64,000 nt of DNA, taken from the NCBI GenBank assembly GCA_001644045.1, contig LUUF01000043.1, positions 180,922 to 244,921 of the forward strand. Reading direction: 5' to 3'. Under the pieces are notes generated by a model, which saw only the letters and a list, made by a program, of their open reading frames with translations, did no database searches and had not been told where the DNA came from. This stretch comes from Methylomonas methanica. GTDB taxonomy: Bacteria; Pseudomonadota; Gammaproteobacteria; Methylococcales; Methylomonadaceae. Made by a program: the position numbers and the translations under genes. Position 1 is the stretch's first letter; each line of letters opens with the position of its first letter. Positions 36,422 to 45,687 of the stretch are shown piece by piece.

Positions 36422-37440
36422 TGACGCATGAAAGTGGGCACCTCTTCGCTAGCATCTTTAGAACTGCCGACTGCATACGCAAGATTTTCGTAACTGCCTT
36501 GCATGATGGCTTGCTTGCCGTCGATCCTGACTTCATCCACCAAGAGTTTTAGATAGCCTTTTCCAAAGCCAGAGCTTTTATCAAGCAACCTAGCTCTTAG
36601 GGCTTGGCAAAATCCGTCGATTTGCTTTTGATTAATGTTTCTACTCGGTATCGATTGATTCCGACGAATCGATGATATTTCAATCAACAGGTTTTCTCTT
36701 TCCGCTTTGAGCTTTTGCATCCTGTTTTGAGTACTGTTATCCCAAGGCAAGCCCTCTTCAATCGCTTGATAAAGATTGGCTGTTTTCTGCTCGTTGGTTT
36801 TGATTTGCCTTGTTAGCGCTTCCAATTGCTGATCATTTTGAGCATTGGCTTGTTTACGCAATTTTTGCAGGTCTGTCAGCATCGACTTCACCCGATCAGG
36901 TTTGCACACGTGGTTTGCTAGGCGTGTCAAAACTAAATCATCCAGTTTTTCCATTGGGATATTCGGTGTGGTGCAACGGTCTTTGCCTTTATCCCGCTGA
37001 TTGGTGCATTTGTAATAGCGATATTGACCGCTTTTGCCGGTCATCAATGACATACCCGAACCGCATTCCGCACAGATCAGCAATCCGCTTAACAGAATGG
37101 GTGAACTCACCAACCTTGGCGAGACGCGGCCCGGTGCTCGCTCCTCGCGTGCGCGCCGGGCGCGTGAAGGTTGGTTCGTCAACAATCGGATCAACGCTGA
37201 TTTTGATCCATTCTTCCTGCGGTTTAGGCCTCTGCTTTTTTGAGTCGAATTGGTTGTAATAATACTCGCCCATATACAGGCTATCGGATAACAGGTCTTG
37301 CAGCTTTTGCGTACGCCAGGGGCGGCCGCGCATCGTGACACCTTGCTGATTTAACAGCGTGGCGATGGCTTTCATTCCCAACGGATTATCATTCAGCGTA
37401 TGGCAAATATCCGACAAACGGACGATTTCTACTGGCGCCA
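36379..37440 (-). pseudogene. Large serine recombinase, truncated and frameshifted
   Basis: Remnant of about 350 codons. Upstream frame: PVEIVRLSDICHTLNDNPLGMKAIATLLNQQGV...KLQDLLSDSLYMGEYYYN...VDPIVDEPTF, the 'recombinase' domain. Then a one-base insertion in a CCC run at 37158-37160 shifts it to the frame reading RVSPRLVSSPILLSGLLICAECGSGMSL and the zinc ribbon (CAEC ... CTNQRDKGKDRC), followed by a coiled coil. The N-terminal catalytic resolvase domain with the active Ser is absent, since a stop at 37466 blocks the frame. The last residues and stop lie inside tRNA-Arg copy 2. Dead gene of an older element at the same site. Confidence 0.9.
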
Positions 37441-38046
37441 GTAAGATTGATTGCGAAAAAATACCCTAAGGCCTTCTCCCGGTGCCACTGCTTACAAAAT
37501 ATTTTGCCGAGTATGATTACGGAAGTGCTATCAAGGCTTTAATCAAAACTTAATCTTGCGTTAATAAAGGATTAAGTTGCTGGTTGTAGAATTTCAGCGT
37601 GAACAATTTTCCCTGACTGTTTTTAGTTTTGAAGACCCCATTTGTCTGGCAGCTTACGACTCATTCGCGATTTGGATGTGTTTTCTGTCGTAAGCATCGG
37701 TTTTGGCGAATTACACTGTGCGATAGAGTTCTGAATGAACTGTGATGCGCGGAGAAGGTTGTTTCGATTTGCTTGTGGCGGTTGAAAATACGGATAAGTC
37801 TCTGAGAGAACTAGTGGGCTAATGACGCTGTATCCTAGTTCTGCGAACGTTATTCACTAGCTCAGCATGGCTTTTAAAGTTCTGGTTCGGCAATAGGGCC
37901 TGCCGTATTTATTTGGATATATCACTCATCTGTTTGAACTTGATTCCTGTTTCAGGGATTCACCATTTTGAGCTATTGCCTTGCGATTACTAAGTATTCG
38001 GCAATAGCGGCTTACGAGAGTTCAAGACTCATTGTAAGCAGACAGA

Positions 38047-38089
38047 ACTCTGCTAAAGCCAATATCACTCGCGATATTGGCTTCAGAGT
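38047..38089 (+). promoter_or_regulatory. Long hairpin upstream of the PEP-CTERM gene
   Basis: Perfect 11-bp arms AAGCCAATATC (38056-38066) and GATATTGGCTT (38073-38083) with a 6-nt loop, extended by outer ACTCTG/CAGAGT. No T-tract follows. It could be a terminator for upstream transcription, an activator site or a leader element. Confidence 0.55.
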
Positions 38090-38095
38090 ATAAGG

Positions 38096-38111
38096 TGGCT
38101 AAAGGATAGCC
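38096..38111 (+). promoter_or_regulatory. Possible sigma-54 promoter of the PEP-CTERM gene
   Basis: TGGCTAAAGGATAGCC has TGGC and GG-N10-GC spacing. PEP-CTERM genes in several bacteria are controlled through the PrsK/PrsR system and RpoN, which fits, but the -12 element is imperfect. Confidence 0.4.
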
Positions 38112-38145
38112 GTTTGTTAATGTAAGTGAAAATGGGGAAAAGTCC

Positions 38146-38652
38146 ATGAAAACGCTTTTATCTTTAAAACTTTGGCTTGCTGTTTGCCTATTTGCAGTTT
38201 CGACTGCAAGTTCGGCGGGCATCATTTGGGAATCTACCGACGGCGATAGCAATTTTATCTCTTTCGGTTCTAGTCCATTCCCATCTCTTTCAAGTGAGAC
38301 CTTCGGTATTTTTTCTGCTACCGCTAATCTGGCTGCCGATGCACCTGTATATACCTTTAACGGTGTAGGCAGTTTTTCATCAGCTAGCCCTTTTAAATTG
38401 GGTCTATTGACAACAAGCGGTTGGGTTAGCGAAGTTGGTAATTACGGACTGGGTACTCCTAACACGTTCCTGTTGAGCTTTGTTAAGCCTAACGTGACTG
38501 CCAACAATTTAAGCTTTCTGTTTGGATTCGATCTGAAGCCTGCAGCCAATCAAAACCCTATCTCAGGCGTTCCTCTCCCTGCCTCTGTTTGGTTTATGAC
38601 TAGTGCTATGTTAGGTTTTTTGTATATCGGTCGTCGTAAACAGGTCGTTTAA
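38146..38652 (+). CDS. PEP-CTERM (VPLPA-type) sorting-signal protein
   Basis: 168 residues with an N-terminal signal peptide (MKTLLSLKLWLAVCLFAVSTASSA) and the tripartite C-terminal sorting signal: VPLPAS, a hydrophobic helix (VWFMTSAMLGFLYIG) and a basic tail (RRKQVV). Exosortase (EpsH/XrtA family) recognises this signal and moves the protein to the cell surface or matrix. The body is Ser/Phe-rich and resembles no family I know. No exosortase or polysaccharide genes are in the window. GGGGAAAAG precedes the ATG. Confidence 0.88.
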   Translation: MKTLLSLKLWLAVCLFAVSTASSAGIIWESTDGDSNFISFGSSPFPSLSSETFGIFSATANLAADAPVYTFNGVGSFSSASPFKLGLLTTSGWVSEVGNYGLGTPNTFLLSFVKPNVTANNLSFLFGFDLKPAANQNPISGVPLPASVWFMTSAMLGFLYIGRRKQVV

Positions 38653-38678
38653 ACCCAAGCTATCATTGGGCTTTTAGG

Positions 38679-38712
38679 CCGGTTGGAGTCTAGTACTCCA
38701 TCCGGTTTTTTT
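38679..38712 (+). terminator. Terminator after the PEP-CTERM gene
   Basis: CCGGTTGGAGT-CTAGT-ACTCCATCCGG hairpin followed by seven Ts; a textbook intrinsic terminator. Confidence 0.9.
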
Positions 38713-38877
38713 ATGCCCGTTGAAAATTGTAGGCTGTACTTACTCGCAAGAGTTTTTAAAAAACGCCGTATAGTAATTCAGCATTCCATATTTTCTTTAC
38801 CGGAAAATATTTGTAGAGAGTTATCTTGTTTTGGCAGGCGATAATAAACCATACAAAAACTCTCTTGAGACAAGACA

Positions 38878-39735
38878 TTGGCAAACATATTAGTTATTGG
38901 TTGTGGTGATATTGGCTACCAGGTGGCTTTGCGTTTGCATCAGCAGGGGCATCAAGTAACAGGACTGAAGCGTAGCGCGCTGTCTATCTCAACGCCATTC
39001 CCTATCTTTATTGCCGATATTCGATCGGCTTCGTCATTGGTTTCCTTACCAAGCAATTTTGATGCGGTGGTGTTTATAGTTGCTCCTGATAGCCGACAAG
39101 CCGGGGATTATGAGGCTCTGTATGATGTCGGCCTGAGCAACTTGTTGGAGCATTTTGCGGCGACTGAGAAATCTCCGAGTTGGTTGATGGTCTCCTCAAC
39201 CAGTGTTTACGAACAGAATCGCGGCGAATGGGTCGATGAAGCCAGCATGACTGAGCCAGCCAGTGCGACTAGCCGGTGGCTGGTGGCGGCGGAGAAACGG
39301 TTGTGGGCTGCGAGTGATCGCAATTGTGTAGTGCGTTTTTCTGGAATTTACGGGCCGGGCCGGGATTGGTTGCTACGCCGAGCGGCACAAGGAGAGAGCA
39401 TCCAGCAAGAACCACCAAGTTACACCAACCGCATCCATTCCGAGGATTGTGTGGCGATTTTGTTATTTTTAATGGAAAAACAACTCGCCGGTTTAGCCTT
39501 GGAGCCTTGCTATCTGGCGACCGACGACGAGCCGGCCTCGCTTTGGGATGTGATGAGTTGGTTGTCGGAACAATTTGCTTATCCTCATCCGTCGGCGTTG
39601 CCTGTAGCACCGGATGCCCCGCAAAACAAACGCTGCCGCAATGCTAAGCTTAAGGCCTTGGGTTACCGTCTCTTGTATCCCAGTTATCGAGATGGTTATG
39701 GCGCTATGCGGCCGCTATCTGCCGCAGAGGGCTGA
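38878..39735 (+). CDS. NAD(P)-dependent epimerase/dehydratase-like protein (YeeZ-like)
   Basis: 285 residues from TTG 38878 (GAGACAAG upstream; no ATG is available). Rossmann motif NILVIGCGDIGYQVALRLHQQGHQVTGLKRS, then FDAVVFIVAPD, WLMVSSTSVYEQNRGEWVDE (Ser and Tyr of the extended SDR site) and FSGIYGPGRDWLL. The family is atypical extended SDR; substrate unknown. Free-standing gene after a strong terminator, convergent with the radical SAM gene. Reading a TTG start as correct is supported by homology of the N-terminus. Confidence 0.88.
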   Translation: MANILVIGCGDIGYQVALRLHQQGHQVTGLKRSALSISTPFPIFIADIRSASSLVSLPSNFDAVVFIVAPDSRQAGDYEALYDVGLSNLLEHFAATEKSPSWLMVSSTSVYEQNRGEWVDEASMTEPASATSRWLVAAEKRLWAASDRNCVVRFSGIYGPGRDWLLRRAAQGESIQQEPPSYTNRIHSEDCVAILLFLMEKQLAGLALEPCYLATDDEPASLWDVMSWLSEQFAYPHPSALPVAPDAPQNKRCRNAKLKALGYRLLYPSYRDGYGAMRPLSAAEG

Positions 39736-39811
39736 GAACGAGCCCAGGTGGATTGCCGTCAACTTCAATATTCCGAATGAGGGCTAAATCGTTTACAAGG
39801 CTAGGCAAAGT

Positions 39812-41314
39812 TTATAGGTATTGTTTCTGCCGCTTATTAGCCACGCCGCGTTTTGTTGTGATCCCTGTCGTGGTTTGTTGCAAGAATTTCGGCGGGCTTT
39901 TTTCGCCACTTCGTTGATAATCCTGAGCTAAAACTACTAGCGCATCGGCAGGCGGAACAAGCAGTGTGTCAGTCATTACGGAATAGGTTAATTCGAATAA
40001 GCGCTTCAATGAAATTTGCCAGGTACTGTCTGTTAAGGCATATAACGCATCGCTGAAGCGCAAAAAGCGGGTGAACGGTTGGTCGCTAACAATTAACGGC
40101 AGTGTTGCGGCAAAACGGCCGGAGTTGCCGATCAAATCCCAAAAGCGGGCAAACCGCGTAATACGCTGCAAGTCGGTAAAGCCTATGTCGCGGGTGCTGA
40201 GAATGGCATAGGGAGGCTGTGGGTCGTAACGCAGGTGATAGGCGTCATTATGGCGATTGATTGGCGCGCCGCGCAGGCGTTTTAAAATACCGACCTGAAT
40301 TTCCTGCGGATTCAACGCAAATAATTTATCGAAACTGTTGCCGAAGCTGGCGAGGGTATCGCCAGGCAGGCCGGCGATCAGATCGGCATGAATATGGGCA
40401 TTGGAATGCTGCCGAAGCCAGCTCAAATTGGCTTGAGTCTTTTGGTTGTCCTGCTTGCGGCTAATCAGTTGTTGAATGGCCGGATCGAAGGTTTGTACAC
40501 CCACTTCAAATTGCAGCACACCGGGCGGGAATTGTCTGATTGCCTGCTTCAACCGCTCAGGCAAATTGTCTGGAATCACCTCAAAATGCAAATACAAATC
40601 TTCGCTTAAGCGAGCTAAAAAAAACTCAAGGATAGCGACGCTGCTATCTACTTTTAGATTAAAGGTGCGGTCGATGAATTTAAAATGCCGCGCGCCTCGA
40701 TGGTATAGAATTTCCATTTCACGCAAAAATCCGTTTAAGTTGAACGGTTTAGCGGTGGTATCCAGGGAAGACAGGCAAAATTCGCATTTGAACGGGCAGC
40801 CGCGCGAAGCTTCAACGTAGATAATCCGTTGGCGGATATCGGTGTCGGTATAGTATGGATAAGGCGATGCCAATGTCTCCAATGCGGCCATTTCGCCGGT
40901 GACAATTTTTTCCGAGGGCTTAAGCCCTAACAGCAATTGTCCGCATAAGTTGGGAAAGCTTATTTCACCGTTGCCGGTGACGATATAGTCCGCCAATTCG
41001 GCCATGTTCGGTAAATCCGGTGGATGGCTGACCTCGGGCCCCCCTAATATGATGATGATTTCCGGTGCGACTTGCTTCAGGATTGCGACCACGGAGCTAA
41101 TTTCCGCCACGTTCCAGATGTAAACACCAAAGCCGATAATCCGCGTTTGCTGTTGCAGCAGCTTCTCGACAATTTCGATCGGGCGCTGCTGGATGCCGAA
41201 TTCCAATAGGATAGTGTCCGTCTGTAACGTTCCCATGTTGGCGTACAGATAGCGTAAGCCGAAAGCAGTATGAATATAGCGGGCGTTTAGGGTGGTGATA
41301 ACGATGCTGGGCAT
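39812..41314 (-). CDS. B12-binding-domain radical SAM protein (DUF4080 type)
   Basis: 500 residues. N-terminal cobalamin-binding-like Rossmann domain (about 1-140: IVITTLNARYIHTAFGLRYLYANM, IIGFGVYIWNV, IIILGGPEVS) and a radical SAM core with Cys173-x3-Cys177-x2-Cys180 (ASRGCPFKCEFCLSS) binding the 4Fe-4S cluster. The C-terminal part matches the DUF4080 region. Substrate unknown; such proteins are thought to act as methyltransferases or in cofactor/lipid modification. A 243-bp gap with a 10-bp inverted repeat separates it from fimV, so it probably has its own promoter. Confidence 0.88.
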   Translation of the reverse strand: MPSIVITTLNARYIHTAFGLRYLYANMGTLQTDTILLEFGIQQRPIEIVEKLLQQQTRIIGFGVYIWNVAEISSVVAILKQVAPEIIIILGGPEVSHPPDLPNMAELADYIVTGNGEISFPNLCGQLLLGLKPSEKIVTGEMAALETLASPYPYYTDTDIRQRIIYVEASRGCPFKCEFCLSSLDTTAKPFNLNGFLREMEILYHRGARHFKFIDRTFNLKVDSSVAILEFFLARLSEDLYLHFEVIPDNLPERLKQAIRQFPPGVLQFEVGVQTFDPAIQQLISRKQDNQKTQANLSWLRQHSNAHIHADLIAGLPGDTLASFGNSFDKLFALNPQEIQVGILKRLRGAPINRHNDAYHLRYDPQPPYAILSTRDIGFTDLQRITRFARFWDLIGNSGRFAATLPLIVSDQPFTRFLRFSDALYALTDSTWQISLKRLFELTYSVMTDTLLVPPADALVVLAQDYQRSGEKSPPKFLQQTTTGITTKRGVANKRQKQYL

Positions 41315-41495
41315 GCCGGGGGATAACGAATTGCGTCTTGAGTTGGTTAATTCGCCAGCATAGCACCAATTTTGTTGGTGGAAGAAACTCGTGGCACATC
41401 GCCAAGCTTAAGTAAGCACTGGCTAGGTAATACTTGCAGTCTGTTTTGGAAGATGGCGCCAGACAGGAAAGCCGTAGTGGCCGGGTGAACTAAGT

Positions 41496-41549
41496 TGCAA
41501 CCGATATTTCCCAAATCTTGGTTTTAACAATTCAGAAAAATCGGTTGCA
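41496..41549. repeat. 10-bp perfect inverted repeat after fimV
   Basis: TGCAACCGAT (41496-41505) and ATCGGTTGCA (41540-41549), 34-nt spacer, 8 bp beyond the fimV stop on the minus strand. Possibly a long-loop terminator. Confidence 0.5.
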
Positions 41550-41557
41550 GTCGATGC

Positions 41558-44500
41558 TTATTTAAGTTCGTCAAGTAAAGCCTGTGCGGCTTGTTGTTGT
41601 TGTTTTGAGCCTTTGGACAGCACATCTTCGGCTATCAATTTTGCGGCTTCGGTATCGCCCATGTCGATATAAGCTTTTGCTAAATCGATTTTGGTTTCGA
41701 ATTCGTCCATATCGGTCAAGTCGGAAACCCCCAACTCAAATTCGCTGTTGTCCGCGGTGCCGATAATCGGAGCGTCGAAGTCGAAATTAAAATCGAATTC
41801 GCCGCCTGATTGTGTCGGCGTTTCCAACGCTTTGTCAGTGGATTGCGCCGATTTAGGCGTGATATTGTCAAAATCGGAAAAATCGAATGTTTCCAGTTTC
41901 AACTGCGAATCCAAATTCAGTTCGGATTCGTTGTGGAGGCTGTCGTCGGCTGATGTTCCGGAACTGATACTATCAAAGTCGAAATCGAAACTTTCTACGT
42001 CCGGGAGCGCCTCTTCACTGGCTTTCGTAGCGTTTACAGCGGTCTTTTCGCTACCGTCGAAATCGTTAAAGTCGAATGACTCTAAATCTGCTTGCGGTAC
42101 CTCAACCTTCGTTGCATCGGCGGTGGTTGTTTTATCTGCAGCTGCTGCGGAATCGGTATCGTCGGTATCGAAGTTAAAATCGAAACTCTCTAACGCGTCC
42201 AAAGCATTTGGAGCTGTTGATTCGAGTGCCTCGGGGCCGTCAGCAGGTTTGGGTTCAATATCCGCACCTATGCCTTCAAAATTGGCAAAATCCAGGGTTT
42301 CTAGTTCCGAGATCGCCGAATCCGTTTCAGCTTTTTCCGAGTTGGTATCGAGTGCAAAGTCGAAGTCGAACGATTCTATGTCGTCGGTAGCAGCGGTTGC
42401 GATATTCTCAGGCGTTTCGCTACTAACCATGCCAGACTTAGAAGCAGATGGCTGATCGAAATCGATGCTCTCGATATTCGTATCGGCTTGCTTGTTTTGG
42501 TCCTGCGATTTGGCGCTGCCGCCGAAATTTCCCAGATCGAAATCCAGTCCGTTGTCTTCCAGCGCCAGATCCTTATCGATATCCAGATCGGACAAATCGT
42601 CATCGAGTAGCGCAAAGTTTTTATCCAAATCGATAATTTCGGTATCGGCTACGGTAGAGGCCGGGATACTGACACTGGTGTCGCTTTTGCTGATTGGTGA
42701 CGTGGTAGCCGCAAAGCTTCCGCCAAACAAGGCCAAATCAGGAACGATTTCTTTCGCCATGTCTGAGACTTTTTTCCAGAATGGCTTATCCGCTTGTTTG
42801 CCGGCATCGGCTAATTCTTGAGCGTAACCGGCAAAACTATCTTTGTTTTCGCTGGCGTAATAGATTTCCAGCAATTTCAGTTTGCATTCATCGCGGTTAG
42901 GCTGTTCGCTTATTGCATGACGAATAAGCTCTTCTGCTTGCTGATAGCGGCCATACGCCAAGTAAACGTCGGCTTCCGAGATTGGGTCTACTTCGTTTTG
43001 ATCGGTATCGAACGCATCGAAATCGCTAGGGGTAAAATCGCTGATAAACGAACTTTCGCCTACAGTGCCGACATCGTATTCGTCGGTGCTGCTGATGTCC
43101 ATGATAGGTACGGAAAGGCTGCTTTCCGAATCGGGCAGACGAATTTGGCTGGCTGATGCGAACATGCTTTCGGTGTTGGTGCGTTCGTCGATTCTACGTT
43201 TGCGCCAGAGTAACCAGCCCAGCAATCCAAAAATACCAGTACCTAAAGTGCCGGCTACCCAGTAATAAGCGTCCGATCCAAATAGGCCTTCGTCTTCAGC
43301 AACAACCGGGGGGGCTGGAGGAGGAGTAACCTTGGGAGCTGGTGGCACAACAGGCTTAGGCGCAGGCGGTGCCACTACCGGTTCGGTAACCGGTGGTTGC
43401 GGAGCGGTCGTTACGGCCGGCGCTGGTGGCTCGGGGGCGACGATTGGGGGCTGCGGAGTCGGTTGCGCCGGCTGTTGGCTTGATTCGGCCGGTGCGGGTT
43501 GTGCGGTAGTCTGCGCTGGTTTGTTGTTTTGTAAGGTGGCAAGTTGTTGGTCTTTTAAGGCCAGCAATTGCTGCATCATTCCCAGTTGTTGCTCCAGTTT
43601 TTCGATGCGAGCTTGCAGCTCCAGGTCTTTCCCTTCACCAGCTTGATCGGTCGCACTGTTTACATTGGGATTAGCTGCCGCAGCAGAATTTTGTTCGGTT
43701 TTTGCCGCGCCGGTGCCGGCTGCCTTAGCTTCGATAGGCGCTACTAATTCAAGCGCTTTCTTAGTCGTTTCGGTTTGAGCGGTTTCCGGTTTGACTTGTT
43801 TATCGGTCGCTTTGCGCTCATTTTGCGCTTGTCTTTGCGCCGGATTCATAATCGCGTCCGGCTCCGGAATCTTTAACGTGGCGCCTTCTTTCAAGGAATT
43901 GATGTTGCCGTTGTTAAATGCGTCCGGATTGGCTTTGTATAAAGCGGTCAGCATTTTTTGGGTCGGAATGTTTTTTTCCTGGCCCACTTGCGCGGCGATA
44001 CTCCATAAGGTGTCTGATTTTTGGATCGGACCGAATTCGCCGCTGGTCGGCGTTTGTGGGGTAACGTTATCGCTAGGTTCGGCGCGGACTGCGCGTTTCG
44101 GTGCGGCTCGGGTTCTCTTGGCGGCCCGTTCCACAGGTTCTATAGGCTCGGCAGTGTAACCGCTAGTTTCCGCGACAGGAATTACCGGCTGGTTGTAAGC
44201 GGTTGGCGGGTCGATGAGCAACGTGAATTCGCGCATCATGCTGCCTTGCGGCCAAGTCACTTCCAGCAGAAAATCCAGAAAGGGCTCAGTTAGGGCTTCC
44301 CGCGAGGAGACTTTTACAATGATGGAACCGTTTGCTTGGACAACCGGTTCCAGCTTGATCTTGGACAGAAAATAATTCCAAACCACGCCGGCTTGGTCGA
44401 ATTTTTCCGGTGGGGCCAATTTTACCGTCACATCGGCCGGGTTTTCGCCCGGAGCGACGCTCAGCCTGATTTCGGCATTGAGTTTTTGGTTAAGGGCAGA

Positions 44501-44590
44501 ATGTAATTCAATTTCGCCGATACCTAAGGGTTGGGCACTGACTGGTGCCAGTAACGATACAACCGCTAAGGCTTTAGTTAAATTGCTCAC
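41558..44590 (-). CDS. fimV: FimV-like peptidoglycan-binding polar hub protein
   Basis: About 1010 residues from GTG 44590 (AAGGAAA upstream); a longer frame from 44644 lacks a ribosome site. Order: signal peptide (NLTKALAVVSLLAPVSAQPL), FimV N-terminal beta domain (GEIELHSALNQKLNAEIRL), LysM (IQKSDTLWSIAAQVG ... LKIP), coiled coil, Pro/Ala-rich linker, one membrane helix (YYWVAGTLGTGIFGLLGWLLW, about 450), TPR-like motif, then a very acidic cytoplasmic region with at least six degenerate (L/I)ESFDFDFD-type repeats, and the FimV C-terminal domain (DLAKAYIDMGDTEAAKLIAEDVL). It organises the cell pole and type IV pilus function. It lies downstream of asd, as in Pseudomonas. Confidence 0.93.
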   Translation of the reverse strand: MSNLTKALAVVSLLAPVSAQPLGIGEIELHSALNQKLNAEIRLSVAPGENPADVTVKLAPPEKFDQAGVVWNYFLSKIKLEPVVQANGSIIVKVSSREALTEPFLDFLLEVTWPQGSMMREFTLLIDPPTAYNQPVIPVAETSGYTAEPIEPVERAAKRTRAAPKRAVRAEPSDNVTPQTPTSGEFGPIQKSDTLWSIAAQVGQEKNIPTQKMLTALYKANPDAFNNGNINSLKEGATLKIPEPDAIMNPAQRQAQNERKATDKQVKPETAQTETTKKALELVAPIEAKAAGTGAAKTEQNSAAAANPNVNSATDQAGEGKDLELQARIEKLEQQLGMMQQLLALKDQQLATLQNNKPAQTTAQPAPAESSQQPAQPTPQPPIVAPEPPAPAVTTAPQPPVTEPVVAPPAPKPVVPPAPKVTPPPAPPVVAEDEGLFGSDAYYWVAGTLGTGIFGLLGWLLWRKRRIDERTNTESMFASASQIRLPDSESSLSVPIMDISSTDEYDVGTVGESSFISDFTPSDFDAFDTDQNEVDPISEADVYLAYGRYQQAEELIRHAISEQPNRDECKLKLLEIYYASENKDSFAGYAQELADAGKQADKPFWKKVSDMAKEIVPDLALFGGSFAATTSPISKSDTSVSIPASTVADTEIIDLDKNFALLDDDLSDLDIDKDLALEDNGLDFDLGNFGGSAKSQDQNKQADTNIESIDFDQPSASKSGMVSSETPENIATAATDDIESFDFDFALDTNSEKAETDSAISELETLDFANFEGIGADIEPKPADGPEALESTAPNALDALESFDFNFDTDDTDSAAAADKTTTADATKVEVPQADLESFDFNDFDGSEKTAVNATKASEEALPDVESFDFDFDSISSGTSADDSLHNESELNLDSQLKLETFDFSDFDNITPKSAQSTDKALETPTQSGGEFDFNFDFDAPIIGTADNSEFELGVSDLTDMDEFETKIDLAKAYIDMGDTEAAKLIAEDVLSKGSKQQQQAAQALLDELK

Positions 44591-44659
44591 ATTGCTTTCC
44601 TTCACTTGTAATACCTCGGTACTTACTGACCCACTATAAAACACAGAGCTAAGCGTAGA

Positions 44660-45682
44660 CTAGATGTAGCTTTTTACCAGCACTTCGGCTATTTGCACAC
44701 TGTTAAGCGCCGCACCTTTTCTGACGTTATCGCTGACGACCCACAGATCGATGCCGGTCGGATGCGAAATATCCTCGCGGATTCTGCCGACAAACACGTC
44801 GTCGTTGCCAGAAGATTCGGTTACTGCGGTCGGATAGCCGCCGTTTTCCCGTTCGTCCAACAAGGTCACGCCGGGTGCGGAGGCGAGTAACTCGCGTACC
44901 CGTTCGGCGGAGATTTTCTGTTTGGTTTCTATGTGCACCGCTTCCGAGTGTCCGAAAAACACCGGTACCCTGACGGCAGTCGGATTAACCAGAATATCGG
45001 CATCGCCGAGGATTTTTCGAGTTTCCCAGACCATTTTCATTTCTTCCTTGGTATAGCCGTTATCCATGAAGACATCGATTTGCGGCAATACATTGAATGC
45101 GATCTGTTTTGGATATACGTTGGCTGTCACCGGTTTGGCGTTCAGCAGATTGGCGGTTTGCGTCGCCAGTTCCTCTATCGCTTCCTTACCTGTACCGGAA
45201 ACGGCTTGATAGGTGGCGACATTGATCCGGCTGATACCCGCGGCGTCGTAAATCGGCTTCAAGGCGACCAGCATCTGGATGGTCGAGCAATTGGGGTTGG
45301 CAATGATGCCGCGATTTTTGTAATCGGCGACTTTTTCCGGATTGACTTCGGGCACCACCAACGGGATGTCGTCGTCGTAACGAAATTGCGAGGTATTGTC
45401 GATCACCACGCAGCCTGCCGCAGCTGCTTTGGGCGCATATTCAGCCGATACGGAAGCGCCGGGAGAAAACAAGCCGATTTGCACTTTGGAAAAATCGAAG
45501 GTGGCCAAATCTTCCACGACCAGCGATCCGCCTTTAAATGGGATACGTTTGCCGGCGGAGCGTTCGCTGGCCAAGGCATACACTTTGCCGACCGGAAAAT
45601 TGCGTTCTTCCAGGATGGAAATCATGGTTTCGCCGACCGCGCCAGTGGCGCCGACGACTGCTACATCATAAGTTTTTGACAT
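44660..45682 (-). CDS. asd: Aspartate-semialdehyde dehydrogenase
   Basis: 340 residues. NADP-binding VVGATGAVGETMISILEERNFP at the N-terminus, catalytic Cys132 in IIANPNCSTIQM, and RVPVFFGHSEAVHIET near residue 240. It reduces aspartyl phosphate to the semialdehyde for lysine/diaminopimelate, methionine and threonine synthesis. Five bases after leuB, continuing the leuCDB-asd-fimV series. Confidence 0.97.
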   Translation of the reverse strand: MSKTYDVAVVGATGAVGETMISILEERNFPVGKVYALASERSAGKRIPFKGGSLVVEDLATFDFSKVQIGLFSPGASVSAEYAPKAAAAGCVVIDNTSQFRYDDDIPLVVPEVNPEKVADYKNRGIIANPNCSTIQMLVALKPIYDAAGISRINVATYQAVSGTGKEAIEELATQTANLLNAKPVTANVYPKQIAFNVLPQIDVFMDNGYTKEEMKMVWETRKILGDADILVNPTAVRVPVFFGHSEAVHIETKQKISAERVRELLASAPGVTLLDERENGGYPTAVTESSGNDDVFVGRIREDISHPTGIDLWVVSDNVRKGAALNSVQIAEVLVKSYI

Positions 45683-45687
45683 ATTGC

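Larger units (their letters stand above)
37441..38145. other. Gene-free 0.7-kb stretch beyond the recombinase remnant
   Basis: No convincing reading frame. It contains a 9-bp perfect inverted repeat GCTTACGAC (37652-37660)/GTCGTAAGC (37687-37695), a similar GCTTAC...GTAAGC pair (38010-38039), and the large hairpin upstream of the PEP-CTERM gene listed separately. The character is that of decayed mobile DNA. Confidence 0.55.

Noticed and set aside
36252..36536. In-frame extension of the integrase upstream of 36251, reading TIRTSDLSLRRGPLYPAELPG
   Set aside because: This is the antisense translation of tRNA-Arg, a well-known annotation artefact. The ATG at 36251 gives a normal integrase N-terminus.
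36989..37417. Separate intact gene for the first half of the serine recombinase
   Set aside because: Its C-terminal third is out of frame relative to the family; the second half continues in another frame, so both belong to one pseudogene.
38022..38252. 76-codon minus-strand open frame overlapping the PEP-CTERM gene start
   Set aside because: It overlaps the hairpin, promoter-like site and signal-peptide region of a well-supported gene on the other strand.
41691..42455. 254-codon Ser-rich open frame antisense to fimV
   Set aside because: Product of the acidic repeats of FimV read backwards; no start context.
41700..42560. Regular repeats in fimV considered as a CRISPR-like or tandem DNA array
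   Set aside because: The repetition is at protein level with variable linkers and in-frame codons; no constant repeat/spacer unit exists.
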